Positions 23,332-34,689 of a stretch of 64,000 bases of DNA are shown one piece after another. The position numbers and the translations under genes are program-made. The stretch spans positions 90,632 through 154,631 of the forward strand of contig MNCI01016033.1 in assembly GCA_015680685.1 (NCBI GenBank). Reading direction: 5' to 3'. Each line of letters opens with the position of its first letter. Position 1 is the stretch's first letter. The notes under the pieces were generated by a model. That model made no database searches, was not told where the DNA came from, and was given only the letters and a program-made list of their open reading frames with translations. The stretch is from Gnetum montanum (Eukaryota > Streptophyta > Gnetopsida > Gnetales > Gnetaceae).

Positions 23332-25190
23332 CCCTACTCACTATTTCAAATCCCCTCCTTCCAACTTAGTCATGGGGAAGATGGCCACCTATGCTAACCA
23401 TTCTAGGCCCTCAGTTCTTTTTGAATTTTTATTTTATACATTTTTCCAACTATGCTTATTTTTGTTTCACACCATCGTTCATGTTTTTACTATTTCTTTG
23501 TTTTCTTGATTTACTTTTATTCATCATCCAATAAGTGCTCATGATGGTGGATTGCATTATATCATATTGATTGCTAATGTTTGGTTTTTACCTTTGAATT
23601 ATGATGTCTATATTAAGGTATGGTTCTTTTGGTAAAATAGGCAATGAGTCCATGTCATCCACTCATCCATACAACTCTATGGTCTCCTTTGTCTTGGAAC
23701 TATATAGTCCCCTTTTCTTAGTAAATTTATTAATGAATCAGTGGCTAGGTACTTTTCAAACTAAGGAAATACTCAAAGGATGAAAAGGATGTGACTTCAA
23801 GGGGATTCGATGCATTTGTGCTAGCCATTCTCTTGGGTGCTTAGATGCATTTTCTTGGGTTTTTCACCATTCTAACACTGTTCAAATATTAGGAAGCTGA
23901 GTGAATAAAAATAAGTCTTTGCATGGTGTGGTTTTCATGCATAAACATCAAGGAAAAAAAAGAGAAAATTGAGAACTCAAAGAACACCCCTTAAACATAA
24001 TAAAGCAATATGGAATACAAGCACTGGTTATGGCACTAGAAAGACATGTTACCCATGACTAAAGGTTCCCTCTAACTAAGGCCATTTCTCGCTTCCTACT
24101 TCTCCATCTCACTCTCCTCAGAATGGTGGTGACTTTTTCTGGAAGCATTCTTGTTGCTTCAACTAGATGGATTGGCTAAGTGTATTGATGTGAGGTCACT
24201 AGATGTGGTTTTTTTAATTCTAGATTTGGGATAATTTCTACTCAGTCACATTAACCATAAAGTACACAAGGGGCTTTACACAACCTTTTTCTTGAGATTC
24301 CATTCCATTCTCTCCTCTCCATCTTTCTTTCCATTTTCCACCTCATTACTAGTTTTATTATTGGTCCATTCTGGGTTGATGCATTATTTTTCTTTCATGA
24401 ATTCTTGTGGATAAGTTTTTAACTCTTACTTCCAAATGACATTTCTAGAGCCTATGGACTCTTTGATTTGTGGGTTTGTTAGGGCATAAAATGCATGAGC
24501 CTACTTTGGGGAGGACCCACTGGCATTCCTTTTTGGTGCAATTGTTAAGTTCTTTTTCTTAAACATTCCCTCCAATCAATCATCCCTTATTTCATCCCCA
24601 TCCATAGCATCCATTTTATTGGCATTTCTGTTGTTATTTTTTTTCATCCTTCTTGTTCCTCATGTTTTTCCATTTTATAGCTATCAAAGGTTCGCTCTTA
24701 GTCATGGGGACCCTAGCACAAATTTTTCAATTTTCTACATTTTACTATTCACCTAACCCCTACACCTTGGCTAGTCACCTATGATAAATCTCTGAACCAG
24801 TTTCTTTCATAACCACAACTCAACCAATTCATATAGAGGTAAGGTATCAACTACATTGTGGTTTATCTATCCTTGCTCATTTGTGACTGTGTTGTGTGTG
24901 CAGATGGTATTCATACAAACAACAGAAGGTGCAATCTTAGCATTGGTGGCAACACACTTCATTTTCTTTCTCTCTCTTTCTCTATAAGCTACCAAATAAA
25001 GGCTTGGATGTTATTTATGTACAAGTGTTCACAAAAATGGTCATGAACACTAATGTTGTAATATGCTTATTGATCCGTTCACTGGGCATGTTGAGTCTTT
25101 CATCCCATCCACCGTCAATTGTCAATTAGTCAATAATCTCATACCTTCTCAATATTTTGTAAAAAACTTGAGAACGAGTTTTCATTTAGT
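23332..25190 (+). other. 3' non-coding region of element B
   Basis: Pyrimidine-rich and without a supported gene. It shares landmarks with 8940-10430 of element A, including 'gatggccacctatgctaacc' and 'cctatggactctttgatttg'. Small open frames at 23601 and 24858 show no protein-like features. Element A has a third coding frame in the equivalent place; B does not. Confidence 0.75.
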
Positions 25191-25200
25191 AGTGGGGGTA
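25191..25200 (+). other. Polypurine tract of element B
   Basis: AGTGGGGGTA directly abuts the 3' LTR, and the same tract precedes the LTR at 50765. It is the expected plus-strand primer site. Confidence 0.85.
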
Positions 25201-26160
25201 TGATGAGAGCAGTTACTCTAGTGGTTTATTTTAATTATTAGAGCAGTTACTCTAGCGATTTATTCTAATTATTAGATCAGTTACTCTAGCGGTTTATTCT
25301 AATTGTTAGAGTAGTTACTCTAGTGGTTTATTCTAATTATTAGAGTAATTACTCTAGCAGTTTATTCTAATTATTAGAGTGGTTACTCTAATTATTAGAT
25401 TAGTTGCTCCCAAGCCTATAAATACAATGCCCAAATGCACAATTGGGAAAAGAAGTCTTTTAGCAGTCAAGTAGCAAAACTCTTGTAGTCTGTTTAAAAG
25501 TTAGAGTATTTTCCAAGTGCTTGCAATAGGAGGCCTAAGTGTGGATAAATCTTTATTCAAGCATTGTGTACTTGTGCACACCTTGTGTATGGCAATAAAG
25601 ACAAGCTCTTTGATTCATCCTTGTAGCACTTGAGATTTTTTTTCTTACACATTTCTTTTATTTTCTTTTCTCATGCATTTATTTTATTTTATTTTATTTT
25701 ATGCACTTTACATTTATGTTATTAGCATAGCAATTCATTTTGATCAATTAAGCAAATCGTTAAATTACACAAGCATGTGTGTAATGTTTGGTAACCCAGT
25801 AACGATTAGCGTTTGGTAATAAAAACAATGTTGCACTGGTTTAGGATGTGTATGGAAAGTGGTGTTAGGATTAGTTAGAACTTATTTAATGAGTAGTTAA
25901 GTTAAATTAGTCACTTAGTTACCTCTCTCCTTCCCTACTAGCATAGGACATAAAAACATAAAAACTATAAAAATCATATGCCTCAAGCTTACTTAATCAT
26001 ACAATTGTGACATACAGGTAAGCTTGAGAAGACAACGATCAACCAACTTCTCCTTGTTCCACAAGGGCACATAAGCACTTAGTCCTTGGAATTCGACTGG
26101 ATCATGCGTGAAACACTAATATTCATATGGTTGAGTGTAGGGGTACCTCGCCACTCATCA
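25201..26160 (+). mobile_element. 3' LTR of element B
   Basis: 960 bp from TGATGAGAG to CCACTCATCA. Five 34-bp units occupy 25207-25376; the TATA box is at 25417-25424. The 'tggcaataaagacaagctct' segment (25588) is unchanged from the 5' LTR. Confidence 0.96.
25207..25376 (+). repeat. 34-bp tandem repeat in U3, five units (3' LTR of B)
   Basis: Same unit as at 16106, five full copies, with single-base differences such as GATCAG for GAGCAG in unit three. Confidence 0.93.
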
Positions 26161-26165
26161 ATCAT
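26161..26165. repeat. Target-site duplication of element B, right copy
   Basis: ATCAT, identical to 16095-16099. Confidence 0.93.
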
Positions 26166-26228
26166 ATACCACTTATGGTAGAATTACAATTACTCGCATT
26201 AGTTCATAAGGTTGATCATGATCAATAA
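26166..26228 (+). pseudogene. CCR4-type deadenylase relic, C-terminal piece
   Basis: Joining 16099 to 26166 (one copy of the ATCAT duplication) restores a continuous frame. FDH before the element is followed by IPLMVELQLLALVHKVDHDQ and a TAA at 26226-26228. CCR4a/b proteins end with an SDHIALLAEF-type segment and a short tail, so both the final catalytic His and a natural-looking stop are present. Confidence 0.78.
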
Positions 26229-26479
26229 GGAACTCACGCTTACTTTTATTTGATGATCTTATTATTTTATTCATTGTTTAATTTATATTTCAATTAGATA
26301 AATAAAATATCTATGATAATAAAAATTGGGGATAAATAATTTGCCATGCCTTCACTTGGGTATCCAGATCCAAGTTGCACTTTGTATGATCTTGCTTAGG
26401 ATTGGTGATTAGTGGTTGATAAATATTTAATTCATCTTTTATCATTATCTAAGAAAACAAAGTAAGTGTCAAGAAAGTA
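26229..26479. other. AT-rich remainder between the CCR4 relic and resumed element C LTR
   Basis: May be the old 3' UTR of the CCR4 retrocopy ('tgataataaaaattggggat' near 26313). No clear border of the inserted block can be set; element C family sequence is recognisable again from about 26480. Confidence 0.35.
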
Positions 26480-26518
26480 ACACAACAAAAAATGTAAGTA
26501 AAGTGAAAAAATGCAAAG

Positions 26519-26540
26519 AAAGAGAGAGAGAGAGAGAGAT
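26519..26540. repeat. (GA)n microsatellite
   Basis: About eleven GA units; a shorter tract lies at the equivalent place in the 5' LTR (45444-45458). Confidence 0.85.
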
Positions 26541-26871
26541 AGAACACCACCTCAAATAGGGTTGATTATAGTTAACACCAAATAAGGGTTAGAAGGTACA
26601 TGGTGTACAATAGGCATAGTGGATAGTGTAGTCACAGTATCTGAGGTGTCTAGCCATGAAGATTGGCATTTTTCTAAGGTGTCTACATCTACCAAGTTGG
26701 CCACCATGATGTACCATTAGCTATGGTGTTCTGTTGGGTTGTAGGGGTCCACGATGATCTACAACTTCGCTTCTTCTTGGTTTACCAAAATGCCTATGAT
26801 TTTTTTCCAAGAGCTTCTTAGATTTTCCAATGCTAAAAATTAGTCAACCCCAAAAATGCTAAGGAGGTAGC

Positions 26872-26879
26872 TATTTATA
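26872..26879 (-). promoter_or_regulatory. TATA box of the C 3' LTR (minus strand)
   Basis: TATAAATA on the minus strand (context CCTATAAATAGC). It is conserved at 45791-45798 and 49015-49022, which supports the minus orientation of this family. Confidence 0.65.
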
Positions 26880-27229
26880 GGTTTATGGTTAGCAAAAAAT
26901 GTGGGATGACTACCACATGGTAGAGGGAATGGTTGGGACTATGCTCGATCCCAACTATGCAATCCACTGGGCTAGTGGTGTTGTCCTCTACTATGCTCTA
27001 CTAGTCTCTGCAAGACTCTGAGACTATGACTATGCTACCAACCATATGTGTGTGCCAAGAAGACCATAAGGTACCTAAAAAATGCAACTCAGAGACTATG
27101 CTTTGTGGTATTACACTCTCTACACTCTTGCATGGGGTCAAGCATAGTTACAAATCTAGGGCAAAAGGGGAATACAAAAAGAAGCATTTAGCAAACTACA
27201 CTTACCAAAGGTGAGTTGAAGCTGAATTG

Positions 27230-28220
27230 AGTGATGTTGTTATGTTTTGGAGCCTACTAGAGGCTATTCTTGCCAACTACACTCTCAAGTGGGGGAGAGC
27301 ATAGTCCCACACTTAGAAAAAAGATGCAAAAAAATGGCCATGTGCTAACTACACTCTCCAAGAGAGGCTAACTATGCTCTTAATTAGGAATGAGCATAGT
27401 CTCAAAACTTTGAAAAAAATACAAAAAATGGCCTTCATGCTAACTACACTCTATATGAGAGGCTAACTACACTCTCAACTAGGGGTGAGCGTAGTCTCAA
27501 CACTTAGAAAAAATTTGCAAAACTAGCCTTTTTACTAACTATGCTCCCCACGGGAGGCCCATCTGGGGATGAGCATAGTCTCAACACTTAGAAAAAACTA
27601 TGAAAAAATGACCTTTGTGTTAACTATGCTCTCAACTAGGGATGAGCATAGTCTTGGCACTTAAAAAAATTTTCAAAACTAGCCTTCATGCTGACTACAC
27701 TTTCCACAGGAGGCTGACTACGCTCCCATATGGGGGAGAGTGTAGCCTCAACACTCAGAAAAAATTGCAAAAACTAGCCTTCATGCTAACTATGCTCTCC
27801 ACTAAATATTGACTATGCTCCCTACTAGGGTTGAGTGTGGCCTCAGCACTTAGAAAAAATTGTGTAGTCTCAACACTTAAAAAAAAATGAAAAACTGGCC
27901 TTTGTGTTGACTGCACTCTCAATTGGGGTTGAGCATAGTCTCAACACTTAATAAAAATTGCAAAACTAGCCTTCATGTTGACTAGGCAATCAATTAGGAA
28001 TGAGCGTAGTCTCAACAATTAAAAAAAAATACAAAAATTTGGCTTTCATGCTAACTACACTCTTCATTGGAAGTTGACTATGCTCCCTACCAAGGGAGAG
28101 CGTAGTCTTAGCACTTAGAAAAAAATTGTAAAAACTAACCTTCATATTACCTATGCTCTGCACGAGGGGCTAACTATGCTCCCTACTAGGGAAGAGCATA
28201 GTCTAAGCACTTAGCCAAAA
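27230..28220. repeat. Degenerate LTR-internal repeats of about 70 bp
   Basis: Each unit has a 'gactacgctctcaactaggg' start, a 'gagcatagtctcaacactta' middle and a 'gaaaaaattgcaaaactagc' end. More than ten diverged copies occur here, and the same array is in the 5' LTR (46190-46960) and the solo LTR (49400-49980). Confidence 0.85.
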
Positions 28221-28262
28221 ATTATAGTTAGGGTGCTAGAGTTTAGATTTGGTGGTGTTTCA

Positions 28263-29399
28263 TTGGTCCTTCTTTGTTAACATCTAAAGGGGTGGCCTAA
28301 GAGACATCAACATAGAATAGCAAAACATCATAGTAGACTTGGCAGTAACATCACTCTTTGATACCTAATAGGATGTCACTGCACCATGCTCAAGAGTGTT
28401 GTGGGTAATGGTATGCTAGATAGTAGGTGAGAAATAGGAGTAAAAGGTGTAGGTGATGTGCTAGGGATAAAAGGGAAGATGAGGTGAAAGTGAAATGTTA
28501 TAATGCAAGGACATCATGCCTAATGGTGATCATGGCATTGGGGTGGCTTACCCTTGACAATGTTGACCTCTTGTTGGAATGCTTGTGAGAGAGTCAAGGT
28601 GTACGTTCAAGGTTGGGTTGACTACAAAACTGCTTTGTTGCAAGATTTTTTGGCAACATGCTCCTCCCCTTTTTTTTCTCTTTTTTTTGTAGGGTGAACC
28701 TTCTTTAGGCTTTGCACTTTGCTAAATGCTTGGTGTGAAGTGAAATTCTTTCCATCAAGTGAGTTGTCTATCACTAAATGGGCTTTACTTCGTCATTGAT
28801 GAAACTGCATGGCATCTTACGATAGGTGTTTCTTTCCCAATATGACTTATGTTACATCCACTTGAGCTTTCACCAGCCAAAAAAGGCTTCCCATGAATGA
28901 CTTATGTTATCTCTACCTTAGAAAGCTAAAATTTGACATGAGTTGTCAAGAGGATGTCATGTGGTCACAGCATGTGAGTGTCAAAAATGTTTTAGGAAAT
29001 GAGAGGCTATTGGAATGTAGGAGTAGATGTAACTAGGCTATAACAAGATAATGGGGATGTGCTCTCTTGAGAGGTGTAACTAGTCCAATCATACACATTG
29101 GAGCAATGTGGCAACTTATTGCTACAATGAGATGCACCTTCGCATGACTGCCCAAGGCTTCATCCTACAAACATAACTTTGAGAATACAAGAAAACCACA
29201 TAATACATAAATGCAAATAGACTATAGATGACAAAATGTAGAAGGCCACATCAAGAACATATGTTGCCATCTACGAGTGCTTTATTCTACAACTGTAGTG
29301 TGCTCACTTGTATGGTGTAGAAGGAGAGTTGTAGTATGCTCACTCACTTGCTTACAAGAGGATGGAAAGAGTTATTAGTTACTAACCATGAACCCAATT
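28263..29399 (-). other. 3' non-coding part of element C
   Basis: The minus strand has an AACAAAGAAGGACCAA purine-rich tract directly before the 3' LTR, a candidate polypurine tract. The rest shows no coding frame. Confidence 0.55.
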
Positions 29400-29690
29400 T
29401 AGGATCTTAGTATACCATGGCTTTACTAGTTTAAGGTCCTAACAGACCATTAGGCCTAGTTTAAGGTCTTGGCAGACCATGTTATGCTTGTTTATAGCCC
29501 TAGCAGACTACTCTATGCTAGTTTAATGTCTTATTGGACACGGTGTGCCACTTTAGAGTCATGGCAGACTACTAGTTTAAAGTCATGCTGGATTGCCAAT
29601 TTATAGTCTTAGCAGATAAGCTATGCCAATTTAACATCATAGCAGATGAGCTATGCCAATTTAATGTCATAGTGGATGACTGCTTACCTT
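29400..29690. repeat. Tandem array in the 3' non-coding region of element C
   Basis: Units of 30-45 bp repeat 'ctagtttaaggtcttagcag' and 'accat' variants about eight times. Related copies occur at 34540-34610 and 40540-40830. Tat-lineage elements are known to build satellite-like arrays at this position. Confidence 0.75.
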
Positions 29691-29746
29691 GCTTGATTGT
29701 TGATGTTGCATGCTAGATATAGTACAACTTCAAGTACAAATGGTTT

Positions 29747-29751
29747 ACTAG
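29747..29751. repeat. Target-site duplication of solo LTR E, left copy
   Basis: ACTAG, identical to 30987-30991. Confidence 0.93.
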
Positions 29752-30336
29752 TGTACCGTCCGAAATCGTCGATCTCCGGCTGGAAGGAAACAAAGGCCAT
29801 GGGATCATAGGACACACACAAAAGATCCTACCTTCGCCTGAGGGTGAGCTGGAATGAATGAAGGTAGAGTACCTTGGGTGGTCCGCACGCAGATCAGACA
29901 AGGATTTCCCTGAACGTACACCGAAGTGCAATACACTGGGTTATACGTAAATAGCGTAACAAGGGTAAATCAGGGTGTAAACAACGTAACTGATGCAAAC
30001 AGAGCATAAACATAAACGAGCGAAAACAGAATACATGCAACAATTAATGCAAACTGTAAACGATTTTGGGAAGAAATGTAACAATGGCATTACAGAATGA
30101 GAGTACAATGCACCGGTCTAACGTAGTTGTGACTTGGACACAAGGCAGACGAAAAGCCCCAGTGAATGCAGGGATGACGGTAGGCTGGTTCGCACTGTAG
30201 ACATAGCGTAGAGGCTGTATGCTCAGCGTATAGGTTTTCCAGCGTATGAGGTTTTTTGCTCTGAAGCTCAGTGTCTCTGCTCTCTGTGTTTTCTCTGAAT
30301 GCTTGCCAACTGACCTCATCTCATGAAAAATTAGGG

Positions 30337-30344
30337 TTTTTATA
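30337..30344 (-). promoter_or_regulatory. TATA box of solo LTR E
   Basis: TATAAAAA on the minus strand, in the context CTGTATAAAAACCC. It lies about 640 bp into the LTR in its own orientation. Confidence 0.6.
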
Positions 30345-30439
30345 CAGGTTTTGACTGCAGACTCGGGTTGGATGACACGTAGCGCGTTGACCAGGTGCAA
30401 AAGTGTAAAATTTACAAGTGTACAATATGTTACATTTGG

Positions 30440-30850
30440 CATGCGTATACGCTGTGTCTGGCGAGCGTAGACTGTGGGCGTATACGCTGGATGTGCTAGG
30501 CATATGCGAATTTGGGCGTAGATGTTGTGGACGCTGGGCGTATACGCTGATGTGTTGGGTGTATATGCTAGGGCATATACGCTGATGGTTGCTAGGCGTA
30601 TACGCTGATGTTTGCTACCTTGTACCAAATCTTACTCTGCGGTGCTGTTTCCATGTTGTCTTCAAGGATTACATGCTAGCCGTACACATCTGTTGTACTT
30701 GCGTAGCGTCTATGTGAGGCGTGTACGTTGGGCGTGTACGCTGGATGTCTATGCTGGGCATATACGCTGAGAGTGTCGAGCGTATACGCTGGGCGTATGC
30801 GCTGAGAGTGTCAACTTGGGCGTATACACCAAGCGTATACACTGAGAATG
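30440..30850. repeat. Palindromic GCGTATACGC-type repeat cluster
   Basis: About fifteen copies of 'ggcgtatacgctg' variants are spaced 15-40 bp apart in two blocks. The core CGTATACG is its own reverse complement, so each unit reads the same on both strands. Confidence 0.9.
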
Positions 30851-30986
30851 CATATTTAGTGAAAATTAAGCATCTGATCTCCGAAGTTGTCATGTTTGGT
30901 ACCAGATGTAGCTGTGGTCGTCTGTGAGTCCCAGGGACCTGCTTCGTGTTAGAGAAGTACTAAGCTCGAAATTTTGTGGTGTTTCA

Positions 30987-30991
30987 ACTAG
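30987..30991. repeat. Target-site duplication of solo LTR E, right copy
   Basis: ACTAG, identical to 29747-29751. Confidence 0.93.
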
Positions 30992-33289
30992 ATTGGAAAA
31001 CTCATTTTTGTATTGATCAGCAAGCATGAATACTCCATTGTCATAGGCCATAGTAACCATAAAAGGCCCTTCCCAATTGGCTAAGAATTTATTTGTGAGT
31101 TTGCTAATAGCCTTGAGGACTAGGCCCCCTTTCCTAATTAGGTGCTGATGCTAGTTGTGATGATGCTTTTGTTATTGCCTTTTTTGATACCACTCAATGC
31201 AATCAAGTGTACGTATGCACTCCTCCTCTATTAAGTTGAGGTCTATAATCCTCAACTCATTGTTCTGACCTTCATCAATGTAGTTTGAGAGGATCACCCA
31301 GAGCGATGGAACTTGCAATTCAAGTGGAAAAACTACTTTAGATCTATAGACAAGGCTATAAGGCATCATTCCTATTATTATTTGATGTGTCATGTGGTAG
31401 GCCCAAAGTGCATAAAATAGTTTCTCATGCCATCATCATTTTCTATTAGTTAGCATCTTCTTGAGGAGGTTGATGATAACCTTATTAGTGGCCTCCGCTT
31501 GGCCATTTTCCTAAGGGTGGTATGGTGATGAAAAGGAGTGCTTGATGTCAAAGTGCTCATAAAAGGGTTTTGTTTCAGTGCTACTAAACTATAGTCTACT
31601 ATCCATCACTATGATCATAGGCAATCCAAAACAGGTCACTATGTTGTCTAACACAAACCTGAAAACCTACTACAATGTCATCTTCATCAGGGGAATAGCT
31701 TCAACCCACTTGGTAAAATACTCCATTGTGGTTATTATAATGCTATACCTTGTAGAGTATTTAGGTATTATGGGTTCGATGATGTTCTGGACCCAATGGT
31801 AGAACAACCATATGATTTACATTGTATGCAATTCAGCTAGTGGCACATGCATTAAGTTGCTATGTCACTGACAAGTGTCACACATTTTGACTTTCAAGAT
31901 GCAACTACTCTCCATGTAAGGCCAATAGTCGCCTAGCTATTTGATTTTTGCTACCAATTCCCTAGGTGCTATTTGACCTATGCACAGTCCTTCATGGACT
32001 TGCTCAACGATTATTTTTGCTTCATGTTCATTTACACAAGTTAGCCATATGCCATCGTAGGATCTATGAAATAACATGTTATGACTACAATGACATACTA
32101 CTATGAACACTTACCTACTACGTCCTTTTGAGAAGCAGTTAATGGTTCTGTGGGCTCACCTTGTAAAAGGTACACCTTGATATTGTTGTACCACTATTTT
32201 TCATGGGTGGTGCTAACTATGGCTATGGATGCATCTTCAATGGTTTTCATGATAGGTGTAGTGCAATCTTCAACTGAGGTGGGAAATGCATTGAACATGC
32301 TAGGTGCTATGCTAAGGGCTAATGTCATAAGTGTGTTAACAATGGTATTTTTTCTTCGAGGAACATGTTGGACATTAGCAACTACAAAGTATTGGAGAAA
32401 GTGTTTTGTTAGCTTACAATAAGGCTTTAAATGTTCTACTTTATAGGCGTAGACTTTTGTTACCTAATTAGCCACTAGTTATGAATCACCTAGGTCACAT
32501 GTTACAAGGATTCCTTGGAGAAAACCTTCATACTCCATCACATTGTTGGTGCAAGGAAACATGAAATGATATGTGAAGGGTTGGATCTCCCTAGAGGGAA
32601 ACATGATAATAGCAGTGGTATTACCCCCTCGAGAGGTTCAAGCTCCATTAAAATGTAGGAGTGCCTCATAATTATTAGGTACTTGGCTAATACTACTTAT
32701 ATGCTTATCAGGGAACTCAAGATCTATGGTAGCTTGATTTTCTACTGGTAAAGTTGTGAGTTATGTGGCTATTGCTTGACCTCTCATTGAGGCTTATGTA
32801 ACATAATGTAGGTCTACTATTATTGCTTTCCACCATGCAATATGACTGCTTTAATAGATATTCGTTATTATAGCTTGGAGTACATTGTTCCTACAAATGA
32901 TATTAACTTGGTTGCAAAAGAGGTAATGCCTCCACTTCTTTAGCAAGAAGACTAGGGAAAGACAATACTTTTTCACATCATTGTATCTCATTTCATGGGA
33001 TACTAATGCATGGCTTAGGTAGTAGATTAGGACCTCTACACCATCATCTCACTTTTGGCAAAGTAGAGAAGTGATGGACATGTCAGAAATGGCAAGGTAG
33101 ATGTAAAAAGGCTTATCTCTTTATGGAGGATGAACCATAGGTAGTTGTGCTAGCTCTTGCTTAATGTTTTCAAATGCTTGTTCTCACTAGGTAGTCAACT
33201 TGAACTGGGCTCCTTTCTTCAGTAAATTTTGCATTGGTTGTAGCTTGTTAGTTAACCAGGTAATAAACCTATGTATGAATTGTATTCAA

Positions 33290-34190
33290 CCTTGCAACCC
33301 TCATAGCTCCTTAATGTTAGCTGCTAGCACTAAGTTGGTTATGGCCTTAATCTTATTAATATCTCTGCATATACCTACTTTACATACTAAAAAGTTGAGC
33401 ATCCTACCTATTCTAACACCAAAAACACACTTCTTGGGATTTAGCCTAAGCTCATGTTTTAGGCAACATTTAAGTACTAAGTCTAAGTCATTTACATGGT
33501 TGTGGGCCACTTTGGACTTAACTGCTATATTGTCCATGTATTCATTAAGCAAACTCAACATGTAATCACTAAATATGTACATCATTTCTCGTTGGTATGT
33601 TGCTCCTGCATTCTTTAGTCCAAAAGAAATCATTGTGTAGTAAAATGTACCCTAGGGAGTCATGAATGTTGTACTAAGCTAGGGCTCAAGGTTGATCCTA
33701 ATCTAGTTGTAGATTGAGAACTTATCCATGAAGGGACAATAAGGCATGTCCAGCCATGGTATTGACCAATTAATAAATACTAGACAACAGGAAGTCCTCT
33801 TTGATGGTTGCCTTATTTAGGTCCTAAAAATTTATGCAAATGCATATACTTCCATTTTTCTTAGGCACAACTATGATGTTGGAGACCAAGTTTGCATAGT
33901 CAATAGATCAAATGAAACCAGCTTTATAAAGCTTAGTGATCTCATCATGAACTACCAAAGCCACCTCAAGTCTAACCTTGCATGCTTTCTACTTCACTAG
34001 TTTGATGTAGGGTTCAAGGATGATGTTGTGATGAACTAGTTGGGGATATAGGCTTGGCATGCTCTCATATGACCATGAAAATGCTTTAATGTTATCATTA
34101 AGTACTTTAGTAATGTCTTGAGCATGTTGAGGTTCTAGTGAGAAACATAGTTTTAGCATTCTCACCTTATTATTGTGCACTACCATAGGG
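33290..34190 (-). pseudogene. Reverse transcriptase relic of element C
   Basis: Minus-strand reading gives 'YKAGFI' then 'VSNIIVVPKKNGSICICINF', then the open part 33301-33633 with MISFGLKNAGATYQREMMYI, the MDNIAVKSK segment (where YVDDMVVKSK is expected, so the DD pair is DN) and LRLNPKKCVFGVRIG. The FGLKNAGATYQR and LNPxKCxFGV forms are characteristic of Tat-lineage RT. The active-site Asp-to-Asn change and stops inactivate it. The plus-strand open frame at 33200-33565 is its shadow. Confidence 0.88.
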
Positions 34191-34689
34191 ATCTCGACAA
34201 GGGGATCCTTTGTGACATCCCTTGCCTCTAGGTCAAGAGACTTAACTGGACGGTCAAGCCAGTCTAGTGGTGGTTCTACAGATGCTATGTATTCATTGTA
34301 GTTTATAGGCTTGAAGTCTAGGAAATGAGGGCCAATGCATCACTTAATGTTGCCATGAGGTCCCATGAGGACCAAAGGTAAGAAGATTTACTCCTGCATA
34401 GCCATGTCATGTTCCTACAAAATAAACCAAAAAAACATCAAGTGGCACCTATTTTAGAAAAGTTAATATGCATGAATGAGAAAAGAAATCCAATGAAATT
34501 TGTTTAAGCATGCATGCAAGTTGCTATGAAAGCTAAACATTTTTATGCTAGTTCTAGACCTCAGCAAGCCATATGCATGCTAGTTTTAGGTCTTAGTAGA
34601 CCATAGATGTGCCAAACATGTTGTTCCAAGGAGGGCTGGTCATGTTCAAGACTAGAACTAACTCATGCATTTGTAGGACAATGAAAAAT

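Larger units (their letters stand above)
16100..26160 (+). mobile_element. Element B: complete Athila-like Ty3/gypsy retrotransposon (10061 bp)
   Basis: The structure is complete: LTRs at 16100-17019 and 25201-26160 (both TGATGAGAG...CTCATCA), a tRNA-Asp-type primer site, gag, protease, RT, RNase H, integrase, a long 3' non-coding part and a polypurine tract at 25191-25200. A perfect ATCAT duplication flanks it. By eye the two LTRs differ at roughly a tenth of positions and in the copy number of a 34-bp repeat, so the insertion is old. The polyprotein is broken by stops and frameshifts. It lies inside the CCR4-type relic. B is A-family but lacks A's third reading frame. Confidence 0.96.
26480..28262 (-). 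mobile_element. 3' LTR of element C, main part
   Basis: Matches 45412-46998 in order: a (GA)n tract, 'gaacaccacctcaaataggg', 'aggtgtctagccatgaagat', a minus-strand TATA box (26872-26879), then many degenerate repeats of about 70 bp, ending GATTTGGTGGTGTTTCA. On the minus strand the LTR starts TGAAACACCACCAAATC. Confidence 0.82.
29752..30986 (-). mobile_element. Solo LTR E, CpG-rich, with palindromic CGTATACG repeats
   Basis: 1235 bp with ends TGTACC...TTTCA in plus orientation and a perfect ACTAG duplication on both sides. Nothing internal (primer site, gag, pol) is present, so it is a solo LTR. The minus-strand start TGAAACACCACAAAATTTC resembles that of element C (TGAAACACCACCAAATC), so it is probably a distant relative in the same orientation. 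Intact CpG sites are far more frequent than in the surrounding decayed elements, which suggests a younger insertion. Open frames on both strands (30044-30628 and others) have repeat-derived, low-complexity products and are not called as genes. Confidence 0.92.
29713..33290 (-). pseudogene. RNase H and integrase relic of element C (interrupted by solo LTR E)
   Basis: On the minus strand the integrase has MCDTCQ (zinc region, near 31890), 'YFTKWVEAIPLMKMT', FGLPMIIVMDSRL (Asp kept, the following NG lost), ENGQAEATNKVI (catalytic Glu kept), MMPYSLVYRSKVVFPLEL (open part 31172-31393) and a tail with 'LTNKFLANWEGPFMVTMA'. Solo LTR E (29752-30986) splits the end. Across it, FSNL joins to VNHLYLKLYYI and a TAG at 29713-29715, matching the NHLKKYY-type end of plant Ty3/gypsy pol. 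RNase H (32.2-33.3 kb) is heavily decayed and only weakly readable. Confidence 0.82.

Noticed and set aside
26455-26459. AAACA as a target duplication for the D block (with 12166-12170)
   Set aside because: Both pentamers are A-rich and the right-hand position does not fall at an LTR-like end; chance match is likely.
30044-30628. 194-residue open frame on the minus strand
   Set aside because: It lies wholly inside solo LTR E and is rich in Tyr-Ala-Arg-Thr repeats produced by the CGTATACG units. No conserved protein feature.
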